Source of the DNA: Paenibacillus pabuli
GTDB lineage: Bacteria; Bacillota; Bacilli; Paenibacillales; Paenibacillaceae
Length of the DNA: 64,000 nt
Assembly (NCBI RefSeq): GCF_039831995.1
Contig: NZ_JBDOIO010000005.1
Coordinates: forward strand, 620,001-684,000
Reading direction: 5' to 3'
Below, piece after piece: positions 1 through 11,568 of this stretch (positions are counted from its first letter, which is position 1; each line of letters opens with the position of its first letter). The notes under the pieces are model-generated. The model saw only the letters and a program-made list of their open reading frames with translations. It had not been told where the DNA came from and did not search any database. The translations under genes were made by a program, and so were the position numbers.

Positions 1-3000
1 ACGGCTAATGTGCTCATCCGTATGCTGGACGGCATCCTCCAGCACCTGGATCAACCGGACCACCAATTCTGCTGCGGTTGATTCCCGGAAAAGATCCGTA
101 CTGTACTCCAGCACACCTTCGACTCCAGCAGGCGAACCATTATGTTCACGTTGTTCCGTGAGCTCCACAGTCAGATCGAATTTGGAGGAACCCACGCCAT
201 GCATACTCGTGGTCGATATGACACCTGGCAGATCCAGCTGAACATCTGGCGTATTTTGCAGAACCAGCATCACCTGGAAGAGTGGATGCATGGAGCGGGA
301 CCTGGACGGATTCAGGACTTCAACCAATCGCTCAAAAGGCAGATCCTGATGTTCATAAGCGGCCAGATCGACTTCCCGCACACGTGCCAGCAGTTCCCGG
401 AACGTAGGGTCTCCGGACGTATCTGTACGCAGCACAAGGGTATTGATGAACATGCCCACGACATCATCGAGCGCATCGTCGCTCCTGCCGGCAATCGGGG
501 TCCCAATCGCAATATCTGTACCTGCTCCCATGCGTGTAAGCAGTACCGACAATACCGCATGCAGAACCATGAAGAGACTGACCTTGTTTTCCCGGGCCAT
601 AGCCATGAGCTGCTCATGCAGTTTCTGACTAATGGTAAAAGGGATCGTTCCACCCCGGTAGCTGGAGACAACCGGACGCGGATAATCGGCTGGAAACGTT
701 ACCTGTTCCGGCAAGCCTTCCAGCTGACGGCTCCAGAACTCCAGCTGCCTTGCAATCAGGCTGTCCGGCTGGCCTTCATCTCCAAGCAGTCGATCCTGCC
801 ACACCGCGTAATCGGCATATTGAACACGCAGAGGTTCCCAGGAAGGCCCCGCCCCCTGAACACGTGCTTTATACGCTTGGGACAAGTCCCGCATCAACGG
901 CGACAAGGACCAGCCATCTCCGGCAATATGATGAAGCAGTAACAACAGGACATGCTCATCCGGACCTGATGTAAACAGCTCCGTACGGATACCTGGCTCG
1001 CTCGAGAGTTTGAAGCTGTACCGGGAAGCTTCGGACAGAAGCTCAGCCAGATCTTTCTCTGCAGCAGATCTCACTTGTAAGTTAACGCGAACGTCCGCGG
1101 GTGCCAGAATGGTCTGGCTTGCAGAACCAAGCTCTGGTGGATATAACGTTCTCAACGTCTCATGGCGATCGACAATGTCCTGAACTGCAGCTTGAAGCGC
1201 AGGTACATCGAGTTTGCCGGATAACCGTACCACAAGCGGAATATTGTACGTGGGATTGGGTCCCTCCAAACCATATAGGAACCACAATCGGCGCTGGGCA
1301 AAAGACAGAGGAATCTCGCCTTGACGTGGAACAGGCTGAATCCCTGGTCTGACTGACCCCGCCTGGTCCAGCCTCTTGGCGAGGCCTGCTGCAGTCGGTG
1401 ACTCGAATACATTGCCGATGTTCAGCTCTGCGCCAAACACATCCCGAATCCGGGCCGTTATACGGCCTGCAAGCAGGGAATGACCGCCCAGTTCGAAGAA
1501 ATCATCGTCAATGCCTACACGAGCAACACCCAGAATCTCAGCGAACAAATCGCACAGCATCTCCTCTTGAGGTGTTCGTGCCTCACGTCCACTGGCATGA
1601 GATAGCACAGAAGGGACAGGAAGCTGCTTGCGGTCGATCTTTTTATTGGGAGTCAGCGGCATTTCGGTGAGGTTCATGAATGCAGATGGCACCATGTAAT
1701 CCGGCAGTTCATCAGCCACATGTGCCCGAAGCAACGACAGATCCAGTCCTGACGTGTATTCGGAATTTGCAACGACATAGGCGGCCAGCCGCTGATTCCC
1801 CGGTTGATCCTCACGTGCCATAACAGTAACCTGGGCTACGCCCGGATATCGAGAAATGACGGATTCTATCTCACCCAATTCGATGCGGAAACCTCTGATT
1901 TTGATCTGGTGATCCGCCCTGCCCAAATAATCAATCGATCCATCCGGCAGCCACTTCGCCAAGTCTCCTGTACGATACATGCGGCTTCCTGCTTGTCCGA
2001 AGGGATTCGCAACAAATCGCTCGGCAGTCAGGTCAGGTCTTCCCAGGTAACCTCGTGCCAGCCCGTCTCCCGCGATATATAATTCTCCGGTTACGCCCGG
2101 AGGGACTGGATTCAGCCCCCCATCCAGCACGTATAGTTGCGTGTTTCGAACCGGTCCGCCAATCGAAGGTTTGCCCGTTGATTCAGGCTTCATGGCGGCA
2201 GCCGTTGAATAAATCGTAGTCTCCGTCGGTCCGTACTGGTTGTTAACGTGACATCCCATCTCCTGCAAAGAGAGCTTCAGTTCTTCGGAGAGAGCCTCAC
2301 CACCGGTAATGACCGTTAGACCATCAAACGACCCAGGCTTGCTGGTCACCAGAGACTGCCACAACGTTGGCGTGGCCTGCATGATTGTTGTCCCTAGCCG
2401 TCTCATCTGGGCAGCCAGCGCCACCGGATCAAGAATGGTTTCTTTGCGGGCTATATCAAGCCTTGCTCCTGTCGTAAGGGGCAGAAACACTTCCAGCACA
2501 GAAATGTCAAAAGCAATCGTAGTGACCGATAACCAGCGATCCTGCGTACCCACCCGCAGTCTTAACTTCATATCTTCCAGCAGATTCGCCAGACCCAGAT
2601 GGGTAACAGCAACACCTTTCGGTTTACCCGTTGATCCCGAAGTATAGATGATATAAGAGGGATTCAGCTGCGAAGCAGCTTTTGTGAGATCCTCTGGTTC
2701 GGGATTGCTGCCGGACTGACGGCCTACTCTTGCCGCAACCTTCGGATCATCCAGGGCCAACATGGGGACATCAGACATTTTCGGCAAATCGGACAGATTG
2801 TGCTTAACCGTAATCAGACATGCCGGTCTGGCATCCTCAAGCATGTAGGTCAGTCTCTCTTCAGGGTAATCCGGGTCCAGTGGAAGGTAAGCTGCTCCCG
2901 TCTTATGAACAGCCAGAATGGCAACCACAACCTCGAGAGACCGAGGCAAAGCAATGGCTACGATCTGCTCTGGTCCTACCTGATAGTGCTGAATCAGCTC

Positions 3001-4533
3001 GTGAGCCAGACGGTTTGAACGCTCATTCAGCTCGGCATACGTCAGAAATTCGCCTTCGAACGTTGCCGCCATGGCAGATGGGGTGCGGCGAACCTGCTGT
3101 TCAAACATGGCCGCCGAATTCCGTTCAGGAACCGTATGCTGTGTCTGATTCCACCCGTTCAGGACCTGGTCACGTTCTTCAGGAATCAGCACTTCCATCT
3201 GACCTACGTACTGCTCTTCGATTCCTTCCTGCATCATTGATTTCAGCAGCTGCATATAACGGAGCTGATGATTCAGCAAGTCCGATTCGCTGTAGACGGA
3301 AGGATTGGCATCAAAGTCAATTCGAAGTCCATGACCATGCCCTTGGTCAACGACATGAATGGATAGGTCATCGACCGGACCCGTAGACAGGTTATAAATC
3401 ATCCCACGCTGACCCGCAAAATTCAGCTCATGATGGAATGGCATGACATTGATCATCGGTCCGAATAGTCGGCGATTCTCCCCCAGCAGCTTCAGATCAC
3501 GCCGCAGATCCTGGTGCCGGTAACGTTGATGCTTGCGAACAGCCCGGATCTCCCGCACAATCTGCTCGGCCAAAGCAGATATACGCATGTCTGGTTCAAC
3601 CTTCAGCCTAAGCGGAAGCACGTTCATAACCATGCCTGGAACGCGCAAGGCTGCCGAGCCCAGCCTGCACATGACAGGCAAAGCCAGTATCACATCTGGC
3701 GTACCTGTAATTCGATGCACATAAATGGCTGCTGCCGCGATAAACAGATCAGGCCAGGTCACCCCGTATCGGGAAGCTGCAGTCTGTAGGCGATCCCGAT
3801 CGGACTGCACAAATTCAATACTCCGCCGCAGAAAATGGTCCGCTGTGCGTGAAGCCTTCTCACTCAAACTTACGACGTCCGGTTCATCTGCATATCGATC
3901 CAGCCAAAACGTGCGATCCTGCTCCCTTGCAGCAGACTCATGATAAGCCTCATCCTCCTGAATAACGGAGGACAGCGGGCCAAATGCTCGTGTTTCCATG
4001 ACACTCGCACCTGACCCACCGTTTATCCTGGCTGTATAGAGACTTGCCACCCTGCGGGTAATCAGCGAGACGCCGTATCCGTCAATCGCAATATGATGAA
4101 CGCGCTGGTACCAGTAGTAGCAACCTTCGCTTACTTGGAACAAGGCTTCCGTAAATACTGGTCCCGTTGCAAGATGGACGGGTCTGGCGAGATCCTGGTG
4201 CATCCAGGCCATAGCTGACGCATGGGGATCCTGTTCGCCGCGAACATCTAGTACATGAAACGGCCAATGGTCTTCCTGTTGATTGAGGGTCTGGTATGGG
4301 CCGTGTTCATTCTCCCCATAAATCATGTTTAAAGATTCGGCCTCCGAGACGGTCTGGCGAACACTCTGCTCAAACTGTTCTACGTCTATATTTCCGTGAA
4401 TAACCACGTATTCACCTGTGTTGTACATGGGGTTGTCCGGATTCAGCTGATGAGCAAACCAGATTCCGGACTGGGCAGCCGACATGAGCCACGTGCCATT
4501 CCGACGCTGTGACAAGTTCACCGCCCCGCTCAA
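1..4533 (-). CDS. dhbF: Nonribosomal peptide synthetase DhbF, bacillibactin-type (partial, C-A-T-C seen)
   Basis: Large NRPS subunit that would condense 2,3-dihydroxybenzoate with an amino acid and then a second residue to build a trilactone siderophore. The reading frame is open to the window edge, giving 1511 codons. Domains seen: condensation (HHIAIDG near residue 146), adenylation ([12 protein letters not shown] near 635, NQYGPTE near 766), carrier (ELGGHSLL near 1014) and a second condensation domain (HHIAGDG near 1200). The second adenylation, carrier and thioesterase domains expected from B. subtilis DhbF lie beyond the edge. The start is probably TTG at 4533, which overlaps the dhbB stop and has GGAG seven bases upstream; GTG at 4521 is the alternative. 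The A-domain pocket reads D-I-L-Q-I-G-Q-I-Y, close to the glycine code of DhbF but not identical. Confidence 0.93.
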   Translation of the reverse strand, partial: MSGAVNLSQRRNGTWLMSAAQSGIWFAHQLNPDNPMYNTGEYVVIHGNIDVEQFEQSVRQTVSEAESLNMIYGENEHGPYQTLNQQEDHWPFHVLDVRGEQDPHASAMAWMHQDLARPVHLATGPVFTEALFQVSEGCYYWYQRVHHIAIDGYGVSLITRRVASLYTARINGGSGASVMETRAFGPLSSVIQEDEAYHESAAREQDRTFWLDRYADEPDVVSLSEKASRTADHFLRRSIEFVQSDRDRLQTAASRYGVTWPDLFIAAAAIYVHRITGTPDVILALPVMCRLGSAALRVPGMVMNVLPLRLKVEPDMRISALAEQIVREIRAVRKHQRYRHQDLRRDLKLLGENRRLFGPMINVMPFHHELNFAGQRGMIYNLSTGPVDDLSIHVVDQGHGHGLRIDFDANPSVYSESDLLNHQLRYMQLLKSMMQEGIEEQYVGQMEVLIPEERDQVLNGWNQTQHTVPERNSAAMFEQQVRRTPSAMAATFEGEFLTYAELNERSNRLAHELIQHYQVGPEQIVAIALPRSLEVVVAILAVHKTGAAYLPLDPDYPEERLTYMLEDARPACLITVKHNLSDLPKMSDVPMLALDDPKVAARVGRQSGSNPEPEDLTKAASQLNPSYIIYTSGSTGKPKGVAVTHLGLANLLEDMKLRLRVGTQDRWLSVTTIAFDISVLEVFLPLTTGARLDIARKETILDPVALAAQMRRLGTTIMQATPTLWQSLVTSKPGSFDGLTVITGGEALSEELKLSLQEMGCHVNNQYGPTETTIYSTAAAMKPESTGKPSIGGPVRNTQLYVLDGGLNPVPPGVTGELYIAGDGLARGYLGRPDLTAERFVANPFGQAGSRMYRTGDLAKWLPDGSIDYLGRADHQIKIRGFRIELGEIESVISRYPGVAQVTVMAREDQPGNQRLAAYVVANSEYTSGLDLSLLRAHVADELPDYMVPSAFMNLTEMPLTPNKKIDRKQLPVPSVLSHASGREARTPQEEMLCDLFAEILGVARVGIDDDFFELGGHSLLAGRITARIRDVFGAELNIGNVFESPTAAGLAKRLDQAGSVRPGIQPVPRQGEIPLSFAQRRLWFLYGLEGPNPTYNIPLVVRLSGKLDVPALQAAVQDIVDRHETLRTLYPPELGSASQTILAPADVRVNLQVRSAAEKDLAELLSEASRYSFKLSSEPGIRTELFTSGPDEHVLLLLLHHIAGDGWSLSPLMRDLSQAYKARVQGAGPSWEPLRVQYADYAVWQDRLLGDEGQPDSLIARQLEFWSRQLEGLPEQVTFPADYPRPVVSSYRGGTIPFTISQKLHEQLMAMARENKVSLFMVLHAVLSVLLTRMGAGTDIAIGTPIAGRSDDALDDVVGMFINTLVLRTDTSGDPTFRELLARVREVDLAAYEHQDLPFERLVEVLNPSRSRSMHPLFQVMLVLQNTPDVQLDLPGVISTTSMHGVGSSKFDLTVELTEQREHNGSPAGVEGVLEYSTDLFRESTAAELVVRLIQVLEDAVQHTDEHISR

Positions 4534-5525
4534 AAGTAATCTCCGTTCGGCATCACCCTATGAGGCTGTGCATTCAGCAGCACTGCCCACGAGGCCAGCG
4601 TCGGCTGCTCGGCCAGATCGACAAAGGTCACATCTGCTCCTTCCACACGGAAACGCTCCGCCAGGCTCATGATGCGTATGGAATCGAGCCCCCAGATCTC
4701 AATCAGATCATCATGCTCCCCGATCAGGGATGGCTGCTCCTGAAGCATTTCGGCAACCTGCACTCGTAACGCATCAAGCCTTGCCTCACCGCTGCTGTCT
4801 GTATTAGTCCCTGTAGACTCCATCGCTGCCGCGGTATGCGATCTCGCCTCCGAATAGTTTATTCCGGCCGAATCGTTTTCCTGAGCAGAGGAATCAAGTG
4901 ATTCAAGAAGTCGCCCAGTTGTCAGCGTTACGGCACAGCGTTCGGCTGCATAGGTTAGTGCCATGCGGTGTTTCTCGGCTGAAAAATCAGCTACCGCATC
5001 TGCAACCATGAACGCTTGAATGTCCTTCATAAATGCCTCACAGGAGGTCATCAGACAACCAATATGGGCATAGATGCCGCATACGATCAGCTGATCCCGT
5101 CCCTGCTCCTGCATCAATTCAAGCAGTTCTGTCTTCTGGAAGGCACTGTACCGCCATTTGGTCATAAGCGTATCTTGAGGAGCAGGTGAGAGTGGTTCAA
5201 TGATTTGTTTTTGCGTAGGTCCCCCGTCAATGCCTGCTCCCCAGAAGTCCAGCTGCAATCCACGCTGCTCCGGCGTCTGTCCGCCCGGCTGGGCAGAATA
5301 CACGACAGGTATGCCCAGTTCATGACACTTCGCACGAAGTTGTCCAATATGATCGATCAGCTCCACCACAGGCGATTCCCCGGCCGTAAAAGCATCCATG
5401 AAATATTGCTGCATATCGTGAATGAGAAGTACTGCACGCTTCGCATCCGGCGTCCACGTTACCTTATTGACCGGAAGCTCCGACTCTGCAGGCATTGCAT
5501 ATGACTTAATCACTGGAAGTGCCAT
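4530..5525 (-). CDS. dhbB: Isochorismatase / aryl carrier protein DhbB
   Basis: Bifunctional protein. The N-terminal cysteine-hydrolase-fold domain converts isochorismate to 2,3-dihydro-2,3-dihydroxybenzoate, and the C-terminal aryl carrier domain carries activated DHB to DhbF. The IHDMQ motif (Asp37) and the [10 protein letters not shown] segment near residue 155 mark the isochorismatase core. GLDSIR with Ser282 is the phosphopantetheine attachment site. A frame extension to 5567 exists, but ATG at 5525 is preferred because it has GAGGG just upstream and begins [12 protein letters not shown], as the family does. The protein has 331 residues, near the usual 300 or so. It overlaps the dhbF start, so translation is probably coupled. 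Confidence 0.95.
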   Translation of the reverse strand: MALPVIKSYAMPAESELPVNKVTWTPDAKRAVLLIHDMQQYFMDAFTAGESPVVELIDHIGQLRAKCHELGIPVVYSAQPGGQTPEQRGLQLDFWGAGIDGGPTQKQIIEPLSPAPQDTLMTKWRYSAFQKTELLELMQEQGRDQLIVCGIYAHIGCLMTSCEAFMKDIQAFMVADAVADFSAEKHRMALTYAAERCAVTLTTGRLLESLDSSAQENDSAGINYSEARSHTAAAMESTGTNTDSSGEARLDALRVQVAEMLQEQPSLIGEHDDLIEIWGLDSIRIMSLAERFRVEGADVTFVDLAEQPTLASWAVLLNAQPHRVMPNGDYF

Positions 5526-5588
5526 CCATATCCCTCTTTTCAGCGTTATTATTTCAATCCGTTTCATCGTAGCTGTGTGTCATGATCG

Positions 5589-7202
5589 TTATATGGGCTG
5601 CTTCATGGTCAGCATCTCGCGCAGTGCCTTCTTGCTAACCTTGCCGACACCCGTCTTGGGAAAAGATTGCACAAACTCAATCCGATCCGGGATTTTATAA
5701 CTTGCCAGGCCGCGATTGCGCAGAAAAGACTTGATTTCGGCAGCAGCCGGAGTCTCGCCGCTGGGTACGATAAACGCACAGGAGCGCTCGCCTAGATATT
5801 CATCCGGCATGGACACCAGTGCTGCATCATGAACACCCGGATGAGCAAGTAGATGATTTTCCACTTCCTCGGCAGCCACCTTGTCTCCGCCGCGGTTGAT
5901 TTGATCCTTCGCCCGGCCCTCCACAATGAGATACCCCTCGGGTGTGAGACTTGCAATATCTCCTGTACGATAGAACCCGTCCGTGGTGAAGGATCTCGCA
6001 TTATGCTCTTCAGCTTTGTAATATCCGCGAATGGTATAGGGTCCCCGGGTCAGCAGATGCCCGGATTGTCCCGGTTCCACCTCCAGATCCTCGTCATCCA
6101 CGATTCGGACCTCATCATACGGGGACATCGGCTTGCCCTGTGTGTTAATAATGATGTGCTCAGGATCATCCAAACGGGTATAGTTCACAAGCCCTTCGGC
6201 CATGCCAAAGACTTGCTGCAGCGTGCAGCCCAGGACAGGTTTAACGCGTCCAGCCACCTCCGCACTGAATTTGGCTCCACCGACTTGAAGAACCTGCAGG
6301 GATGTCAGCTTGGTTCCTCGCGCAGCGGCCGCATTCAGCCAGATAAGGGCGAGCGGTGGTACCAACGCCGTGATGGTCACCTGATGCTCCTTAATGAGCG
6401 GGAAGGCTTCATCTGGACTCGATCCCCGTGACAGCACAACGGTACCTCCTGCATAGAGCGTGCCCAAAATTCCCGGTGAACTTAGAGGGTAATTATGTGC
6501 TACAGGCAGAACAGCCAGGTATACACTTTCTGGGCTGAGTCCGCAGACCTCGACGCTTCTTCGGAGACTGTAGATATAGTCATCATGGGTGCGCGGGATC
6601 ATCTTGGATAGTCCGGTGCTTCCACCAGACAACTGAAGAAAGGCTACATCCGAAGAGACAGGATGATCATCATGCGCCTGAACGGGGTACGTATACAGAT
6701 CCTCAAGCGATGTGAATGGACCGGCTTCTCCTGCAACGATGATATGTCTAAGGCTCGGCACCTCTGCCTGAACTTCTGCCCCTAGTTTGCGATAATCAAA
6801 TCCTCCATCCTGATCCGGGATCAGATAGGCTACAGCCTCAGAGAATCGGGCAAAGTACTCGATTTCACTTTTACGATGCAAAGGCAGTGCAAATACCGGC
6901 AGCGCTCCCAGACGGAACAGGGCAAAGATCGCTTCAACAAAAGCAGGGATATTCGGCAGCTGCACAATGACGCGGTCATATTGCCGTATTCCCTTGGCAT
7001 ACAACCCTGCCGCCAACCGGTCGACTCTTGCGTCCAACTCTGCATAGGTTAATTGCTCTTCACCACTAATAATGGCAGTACGATTGCCATAAACATCCGC
7101 ACGTTGTCGGAGCATTTCTCCAAATGTCATGCCCTCCCAGCAACCTTCCTGACGATAAAGCTCTGCAAACTCTTCAGGCCATGCCTGATATCCTGGCAGC
7201 AT
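5589..7202 (-). CDS. dhbE: 2,3-dihydroxybenzoate-AMP ligase DhbE
   Basis: Stand-alone adenylation enzyme of 537 residues that activates 2,3-dihydroxybenzoate as its adenylate and loads it on the DhbB carrier domain. The start [17 protein letters not shown] is typical of DhbE/EntE. The P-loop [15 protein letters not shown], the A5-type [12 protein letters not shown] and the late motifs GFYRTGDIA and [12 protein letters not shown] are all visible. AAGGAGG lies at the end of dhbC, nine bases before the ATG, with only five bases between the genes. About 60 bases separate it from dhbB downstream. Confidence 0.96.
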   Translation of the reverse strand: MLPGYQAWPEEFAELYRQEGCWEGMTFGEMLRQRADVYGNRTAIISGEEQLTYAELDARVDRLAAGLYAKGIRQYDRVIVQLPNIPAFVEAIFALFRLGALPVFALPLHRKSEIEYFARFSEAVAYLIPDQDGGFDYRKLGAEVQAEVPSLRHIIVAGEAGPFTSLEDLYTYPVQAHDDHPVSSDVAFLQLSGGSTGLSKMIPRTHDDYIYSLRRSVEVCGLSPESVYLAVLPVAHNYPLSSPGILGTLYAGGTVVLSRGSSPDEAFPLIKEHQVTITALVPPLALIWLNAAAARGTKLTSLQVLQVGGAKFSAEVAGRVKPVLGCTLQQVFGMAEGLVNYTRLDDPEHIIINTQGKPMSPYDEVRIVDDEDLEVEPGQSGHLLTRGPYTIRGYYKAEEHNARSFTTDGFYRTGDIASLTPEGYLIVEGRAKDQINRGGDKVAAEEVENHLLAHPGVHDAALVSMPDEYLGERSCAFIVPSGETPAAAEIKSFLRNRGLASYKIPDRIEFVQSFPKTGVGKVSKKALREMLTMKQPI

Positions 7203-7207
7203 CTCTT

Positions 7208-8542
7208 TTATTCCTCCTTCAAACGGGATACGGCCGAGTCCAACCCCATGGCAAGCAGCATCGTTCTGAATTTGGCGGAAGTCTCCGCCAGTTCCGCTTC
7301 CGCCGTGGAACCCGCTACGATGCCCGCTCCGGCAAATAAACGAAGTTCATTCCCCTCCACTTCGGCGCAGCGGATGGTCACAGCCCATTCCCCGTCGCCC
7401 TCGCTGTCGCACCAGCCAACCATGCCGGTAAACAGTCCACGATCAAACGGCTCCTGTGACCCAATGGCCTCTCTGGCTGTTTGTACAGGCGTTCCGCAGA
7501 TCGCCGGAGTCGGATGGAGCGCAAAGGCCACCTCCAGTGACGATATATCTTCATCCATCAATTCACCATGAATCTCGGTAGACAGATGCCACATCGTGCT
7601 TGTCTGAATCAAGGAGGGTTCTGCCGGAACCATCAGCTCTTTGCAGAGTGGACGGAGTGCAGCGGCAACGGCATCAATGACAACAGCATGCTCATGCCGA
7701 TCTTTGGCTGAAACCAGCAGCGCCTCTGCACGGCGGCGATCCTCAGCAGGATCATCACTTCGGGCAGCAGAGCCAGCCAGCGGATTTGCCCGTATGAGGG
7801 TACCTTTTCGAGTAACCAACAGCTCCGGGCTTGCGCCAATGAACGTACGAGCGGCCTGTTGTTCTATTTCTGCATCGGCTCGTTTCACCGTTGTTATAGT
7901 ACTTTTTGTTTCAGGAAGTTTACTCATTGGAACGGCAAACGTATACCCGTGTGCATTATCCCTGAACAAATTACGGAGAAGTTGATGTGTATCCACGAGA
8001 TCATCTGAGGTCACACGCAGTGTGCGGGATAACACAACCTTGTCGAGTTCCCCCTGCTGCATCTGCCTCAGCACATGATTGACACTTCGTTCATACGTCT
8101 CAGCTTCAGGCACTTCGTTAATCTCACCGCCAGTAGCGGCCGGGCACCTCTCGTATGATCCGTTCGCAGCGTGGCTTGGAGGTTCTGCCCATTGTATCGT
8201 TTCGGGGATAAACAGCTCGGCAGAGGATTGATTGGGATCAAAAGGTATCGCTCCCACCACAATCGGATTCCGAAGGCCCGTTTGCTGCGCCTGCTGAATC
8301 AATTTGCGAACCTGTTCGATAACAGAATGTGCTCCTTCCACGTGTTTACCATGGGCATGATCCATGTTTCCTGAGGAATCAGATTTCACCTGCTGCTGAA
8401 CAGCGGAGACAGGAAACCTCATTCGTTCGCCCTGAGCGAGCAAGGTATGTTGCGGTGAAGACCAGAAAAAGGACGTCCCCTCCCGATATTGTTCCAGAAG
8501 GTGTAAGGCGGAGGTTGCAGCGATTGCACCCGCTTTTGACAT
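7208..8542 (-). CDS. dhbC: Isochorismate synthase DhbC
   Basis: Chorismate-binding enzyme that makes isochorismate, the first committed step to 2,3-DHB. Signature segments of the isochorismate/anthranilate synthase superfamily are present: [40 protein letters not shown] and the terminal [18 protein letters not shown]. An in-frame extension reaches 8599 inside dhbA, but AAGGAG at 8552-8557 sits nine bases before ATG 8542, giving [11 protein letters not shown] and 444 residues. That is somewhat longer than the roughly 400 of B. subtilis DhbC; the extra length is a variable loop near residues 70-150. Confidence 0.95.
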   Translation of the reverse strand: MSKAGAIAATSALHLLEQYREGTSFFWSSPQHTLLAQGERMRFPVSAVQQQVKSDSSGNMDHAHGKHVEGAHSVIEQVRKLIQQAQQTGLRNPIVVGAIPFDPNQSSAELFIPETIQWAEPPSHAANGSYERCPAATGGEINEVPEAETYERSVNHVLRQMQQGELDKVVLSRTLRVTSDDLVDTHQLLRNLFRDNAHGYTFAVPMSKLPETKSTITTVKRADAEIEQQAARTFIGASPELLVTRKGTLIRANPLAGSAARSDDPAEDRRRAEALLVSAKDRHEHAVVIDAVAAALRPLCKELMVPAEPSLIQTSTMWHLSTEIHGELMDEDISSLEVAFALHPTPAICGTPVQTAREAIGSQEPFDRGLFTGMVGWCDSEGDGEWAVTIRCAEVEGNELRLFAGAGIVAGSTAEAELAETSAKFRTMLLAMGLDSAVSRLKEE

Positions 8543-8565
8543 ATTCATCATCTCCTTATCTTGAT

Positions 8566-9354
8566 TCAGGCGCCGAGCGTGGCGCCTCCATCCACACACA
8601 AATCATGCATTGTAATATGCCTTGCCTGGTCTGATGCCAAAAAGAGTACAGCATCCGCGATGTCGGAAGGTAATGCCAGCCTGTTCAGAGGAATGCCGAG
8701 ACGGTATGTCTGCTGTGATCCTGCAATGACGGCCTGCGCGCCCTGTTGTTCATCCTGCCACAACGCGCGCTGCATGGGAGTGTCCGTCGACCCTGGAGAT
8801 ACAATATTGCAGCGGATATGCTGCTCCGCGTATTCGAGCGCGAGACATTTGGTAAACATAGTAGACGCCGCCTTGGAGGCTGCGTAAGCCGACATGTGCA
8901 TCCGGGGCACGCCGGAGGCGTTCGAGCCAACGGTAACCACCGTTCCCGATTGGCGCCTCGCCATATTCTGTATAACTGCACGTGACATATAAAATACACC
9001 ATGGGTATTCACATCGAACGTTCTTGTCCATTCCTCATCACTCAGAGATGCCACTGTACCTGTATGCAGCACGCCAGCCGCATTTACCAAAATGCCAATC
9101 GGTCCAAGTGTGGCCTCAATTCGCCAAACGGTATCGTCTACCGATTGGCGATTGGCAATGTCAGCAGGATAAGCAGCCACCTGATGGCCTTGATTGTTCA
9201 GATCCACAGCCAGCTGATCAAGCTGCTCTTCCCGAATGTCTACTGCCGCCACAATTGCACCCTGTTCAGCCAGAGCTCTGGCAACCGCTTCGCCGATACC
9301 CTGTGCTGCACCGGTGACCAGAGCTACTTTCCCATGAATTCCTGTATAGCTCAC
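8566..9354 (-). CDS. dhbA: 2,3-dihydro-2,3-dihydroxybenzoate dehydrogenase DhbA
   Basis: Short-chain dehydrogenase of 262 residues that oxidises 2,3-dihydro-2,3-DHB to 2,3-DHB with NAD. The Rossmann motif TGAAQGIG, the NAAG segment and the YAASKAA catalytic motif are visible, and the C-terminus carries the usual DGGATLGA. It starts with GTG preceded by GGGGAGGT at seven bases. It is the first biosynthetic gene of the A-C-E-B-F order also seen in B. subtilis. A 140-base gap separates it from the upstream esterase; I saw no Fur box in that gap, so it is probably transcribed from further upstream. Confidence 0.95.
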   Translation of the reverse strand: MSYTGIHGKVALVTGAAQGIGEAVARALAEQGAIVAAVDIREEQLDQLAVDLNNQGHQVAAYPADIANRQSVDDTVWRIEATLGPIGILVNAAGVLHTGTVASLSDEEWTRTFDVNTHGVFYMSRAVIQNMARRQSGTVVTVGSNASGVPRMHMSAYAASKAASTMFTKCLALEYAEQHIRCNIVSPGSTDTPMQRALWQDEQQGAQAVIAGSQQTYRLGIPLNRLALPSDIADAVLFLASDQARHITMHDLCVDGGATLGA

Positions 9355-9494
9355 GCTGTGTACCTCCCCTGACTTACTGCCCTGTTGAACGTTGATTAAT
9401 GGTTGAAATCGATTGGATCATCCATGACATCTCAGCCCATCCGAAAGCAGACTTTCCCATATCCGATTCAGACAAACATCTCATTCTTCTGCCC

Positions 9495-10355
9495 CTATGC
9501 TTCCGGGCTGCAAGCAAAACGTATCGACCGACTGATCAGAAACGGCAGCACCGAGACATGATTCTCTTCCTCGAACTCGGTATATTGAATTTCTAGCCCC
9601 GGCTGTTTCAGTGCAGCCAAACGTTCCGTTAAACCCGATGCCTTGTCATTGTTGCGAGCAGGATGACTCTTCTCCTGTTCTCCCATGCCAATCCAGACCT
9701 TGACGTTGACCGGATGCTGCTCCAGACCTGCAATGAACTTTTGTTCCTCGGCCTGCATCACCTTCTGGTTCCAGTGAAGCGAAGGACTTCCAGCAATGTA
9801 ATAACGGAAAGCGTCCGGCTTGGTGAAAAGGGTGTGCAGAACGAACAACCCGCCAAGAGAATGGCCAAAAATGGCCTGTCTGTTTCGATCTATGTTGAAC
9901 TGCTGCTCCATGTCCGGCTTCAGTTCTTCTTCAATAAATTGCAGAAATGCACCAGCTCCCCCCTGCTCCGGGAGAAGTGTCCCATCCGACTTGTGGGTAT
10001 ATTCGGTCGTGGCTTGCGGAGTAAAATCGTAGTATCGATGAGGCGAGAACGGGCCTGCTGTCGGATACCCGATTCCAACGACGATCGCCGGGAGTGCTCC
10101 GGTCTTCTCGGGCCTGCGTCCCTGTATGCGAGCTGCTTCCACCATCGTGCCAAATACCGAATTGGCATCAAGCAGGTAGATTACCGGATATCCGGATGGC
10201 GGGGCAGCCTCTGCGGGCTGATAAACCATAATCTGATAAGCATGATTCCCCACACGTGGTTTCATGGTCCATTGTTCCGAACGTGGAATGGGAACAGTAC
10301 TGCGTGTTATTTGCTCAAGAGTACCTGAGCCTGATTGATTGGGCTGAAACGTCAT
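9495..10355 (-). CDS. besA: Ferri-siderophore trilactone esterase, BesA-like
   Basis: Alpha/beta-hydrolase of the esterase D family, 286 residues from ATG 10355. The nucleophile elbow is GHSLGG (Ser166), preceded by the YPVIYLLDAN strand, and the C-terminal ENHVSVLP supplies the probable catalytic His. B. subtilis BesA hydrolyses ferri-bacillibactin to release iron in the cytoplasm, and its position between a siderophore-binding protein and dhbA supports the same role. A TTG at 10382 would extend it by nine residues, but GAGGAGG lies between the two and favours the ATG. Confidence 0.85.
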   Translation of the reverse strand: MTFQPNQSGSGTLEQITRSTVPIPRSEQWTMKPRVGNHAYQIMVYQPAEAAPPSGYPVIYLLDANSVFGTMVEAARIQGRRPEKTGALPAIVVGIGYPTAGPFSPHRYYDFTPQATTEYTHKSDGTLLPEQGGAGAFLQFIEEELKPDMEQQFNIDRNRQAIFGHSLGGLFVLHTLFTKPDAFRYYIAGSPSLHWNQKVMQAEEQKFIAGLEQHPVNVKVWIGMGEQEKSHPARNNDKASGLTERLAALKQPGLEIQYTEFEEENHVSVLPFLISRSIRFACSPEA

Positions 10356-10466
10356 TACGGATGGATCCTCCTCGTTGTTCAACTTACATGGTTATGTGTA
10401 TATAGATCGTATCGAATTATATGAGATTGATTCTCGGCACCCCGAGAGGGAGCTGCTTCTTCGCTA

Positions 10467-11519
10467 TTATTGCGTCAACGCCTTCAATGTATCGTCAATG
10501 ACATGACCATAGGCAATTAATCCGCCACCCAGCCATGGTGCTGGTTCGACTGCGTATACATTTCCTGCCTTGACTGCAGGCATGCTCTGCCACACTTTGG
10601 TATCGGTCATCTCTTTCATGCTTCCTGGTCCCTGCTCCACAGTAAAAATATAATCTGCATCAATTTCGGGCAGCACTTCGGTAGAGACGATGGCACTGTT
10701 CTCCGTCTCGACGAGTGCAGGCTTGCCGAGTCCCAACTGTTCATAGACAACATAGCCGCTGAAGTAGTTCCCACCCATCATGCTGATTCCGCGGGGAGCA
10801 AAGCGGATAATGGCTGCTTTCTTGCCGTCCGCTACCTTGGCAATTTCCGCCTTCGCCGCATCGACCTTGGCATGATACGTCTCGATTGCTTGCTCAGCCT
10901 CAGCCGTTTTGCCAAGCAGATCGCCTATGATCTCCAGAGACTTCTCTACATCCCCGGATGCATTGTTAAACACATAGGTTGGTGCAATCTTCGAATAACT
11001 CTCATAGACACCATTCTCAGCGTAATTCGCCGTGTGCAGGATAATAAAATCAGGGTTATAAGCTATCAGCGCTTCAGGCGAAGGCAGCCCGCTCGAGAAA
11101 TCGAGTGTCGGTACGCCACTTAACTGATCCTGTAAATACACATGCCCTTGGGTGCCACTAGCCCATTGAGCAACAGGTGTAACGCCGAGTGTAAGCAGGG
11201 AATCCTCCAGATAAGGTGCAAATACACGCTCCACTTTGGCAGGAACAACAACCTCATGTCCCAATTCGTCTTTTACGGTCCGTTCGCCAGCCGTTGTTTC
11301 AGCAGTCTTTTCTTCTTGTACGGCCGTTTCCGATGAGGCTGTTGTTGAAGCTTCGGTGGTCTTCTGCTCCTGCTGTGCTGCTCCCTCATTTTCTGACTTG
11401 GAGCCACAGGCCCCCAGTAATCCCACCATTAATGCCAGCACAATCAAGGCTGATAGCCGATTATTGATCCATGTACTTGGAGCGAAACGTTGTCTGCTCT
11501 CTTTTTCCTGCTGATGCAT
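10467..11519 (-). CDS. Iron-siderophore ABC transporter substrate-binding lipoprotein
   Basis: Periplasmic-binding-fold lipoprotein of 350 residues (FecB/FhuD class), expected to capture the ferric siderophore on the outer face of the membrane. The signal peptide ends in the lipobox LGAC, followed by a low-complexity Glu/Thr/Ala linker. The binding domain then begins near ERTVKDELGHEVVVP. AGGGGGA precedes the ATG. No permease or ATPase gene lies next to it, so it must use FeuBC-like subunits encoded elsewhere. A Fur-box-like sequence lies 14 bases upstream of the start. Confidence 0.9.
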   Translation of the reverse strand: MHQQEKESRQRFAPSTWINNRLSALIVLALMVGLLGACGSKSENEGAAQQEQKTTEASTTASSETAVQEEKTAETTAGERTVKDELGHEVVVPAKVERVFAPYLEDSLLTLGVTPVAQWASGTQGHVYLQDQLSGVPTLDFSSGLPSPEALIAYNPDFIILHTANYAENGVYESYSKIAPTYVFNNASGDVEKSLEIIGDLLGKTAEAEQAIETYHAKVDAAKAEIAKVADGKKAAIIRFAPRGISMMGGNYFSGYVVYEQLGLGKPALVETENSAIVSTEVLPEIDADYIFTVEQGPGSMKEMTDTKVWQSMPAVKAGNVYAVEPAPWLGGGLIAYGHVIDDTLKALTQ

Positions 11520-11532
11520 GATATATCCCCCT

Positions 11533-11547
11533 TGATAAACATTCTCA
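11533..11547 (-). promoter_or_regulatory. Putative Fur box (weaker copy)
   Basis: TGATAAACATTCTCA matches the 7-1-7 Fur consensus at 12 of 14 arm positions. It lies in the short gap between the AraC-type regulator and the siderophore-binding lipoprotein, where it could give iron control of the lipoprotein and the downstream genes. Confidence 0.5.
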
Positions 11548-11568
11548 TTTAGATAGAAGGATTATATG

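Noticed and set aside
142..942. 266-codon plus-strand ORF and similar ones antisense to dhbF
   Set aside because: It mirrors the dhbF coding frame, has no ribosome binding site and no recognisable protein features.
10432..10447. Hairpin TCTCGG/CCGAGA after the siderophore-binding protein gene
   Set aside because: Short stem without a T run, so it is not called a terminator; a Fur-like match beside it has four mismatches.
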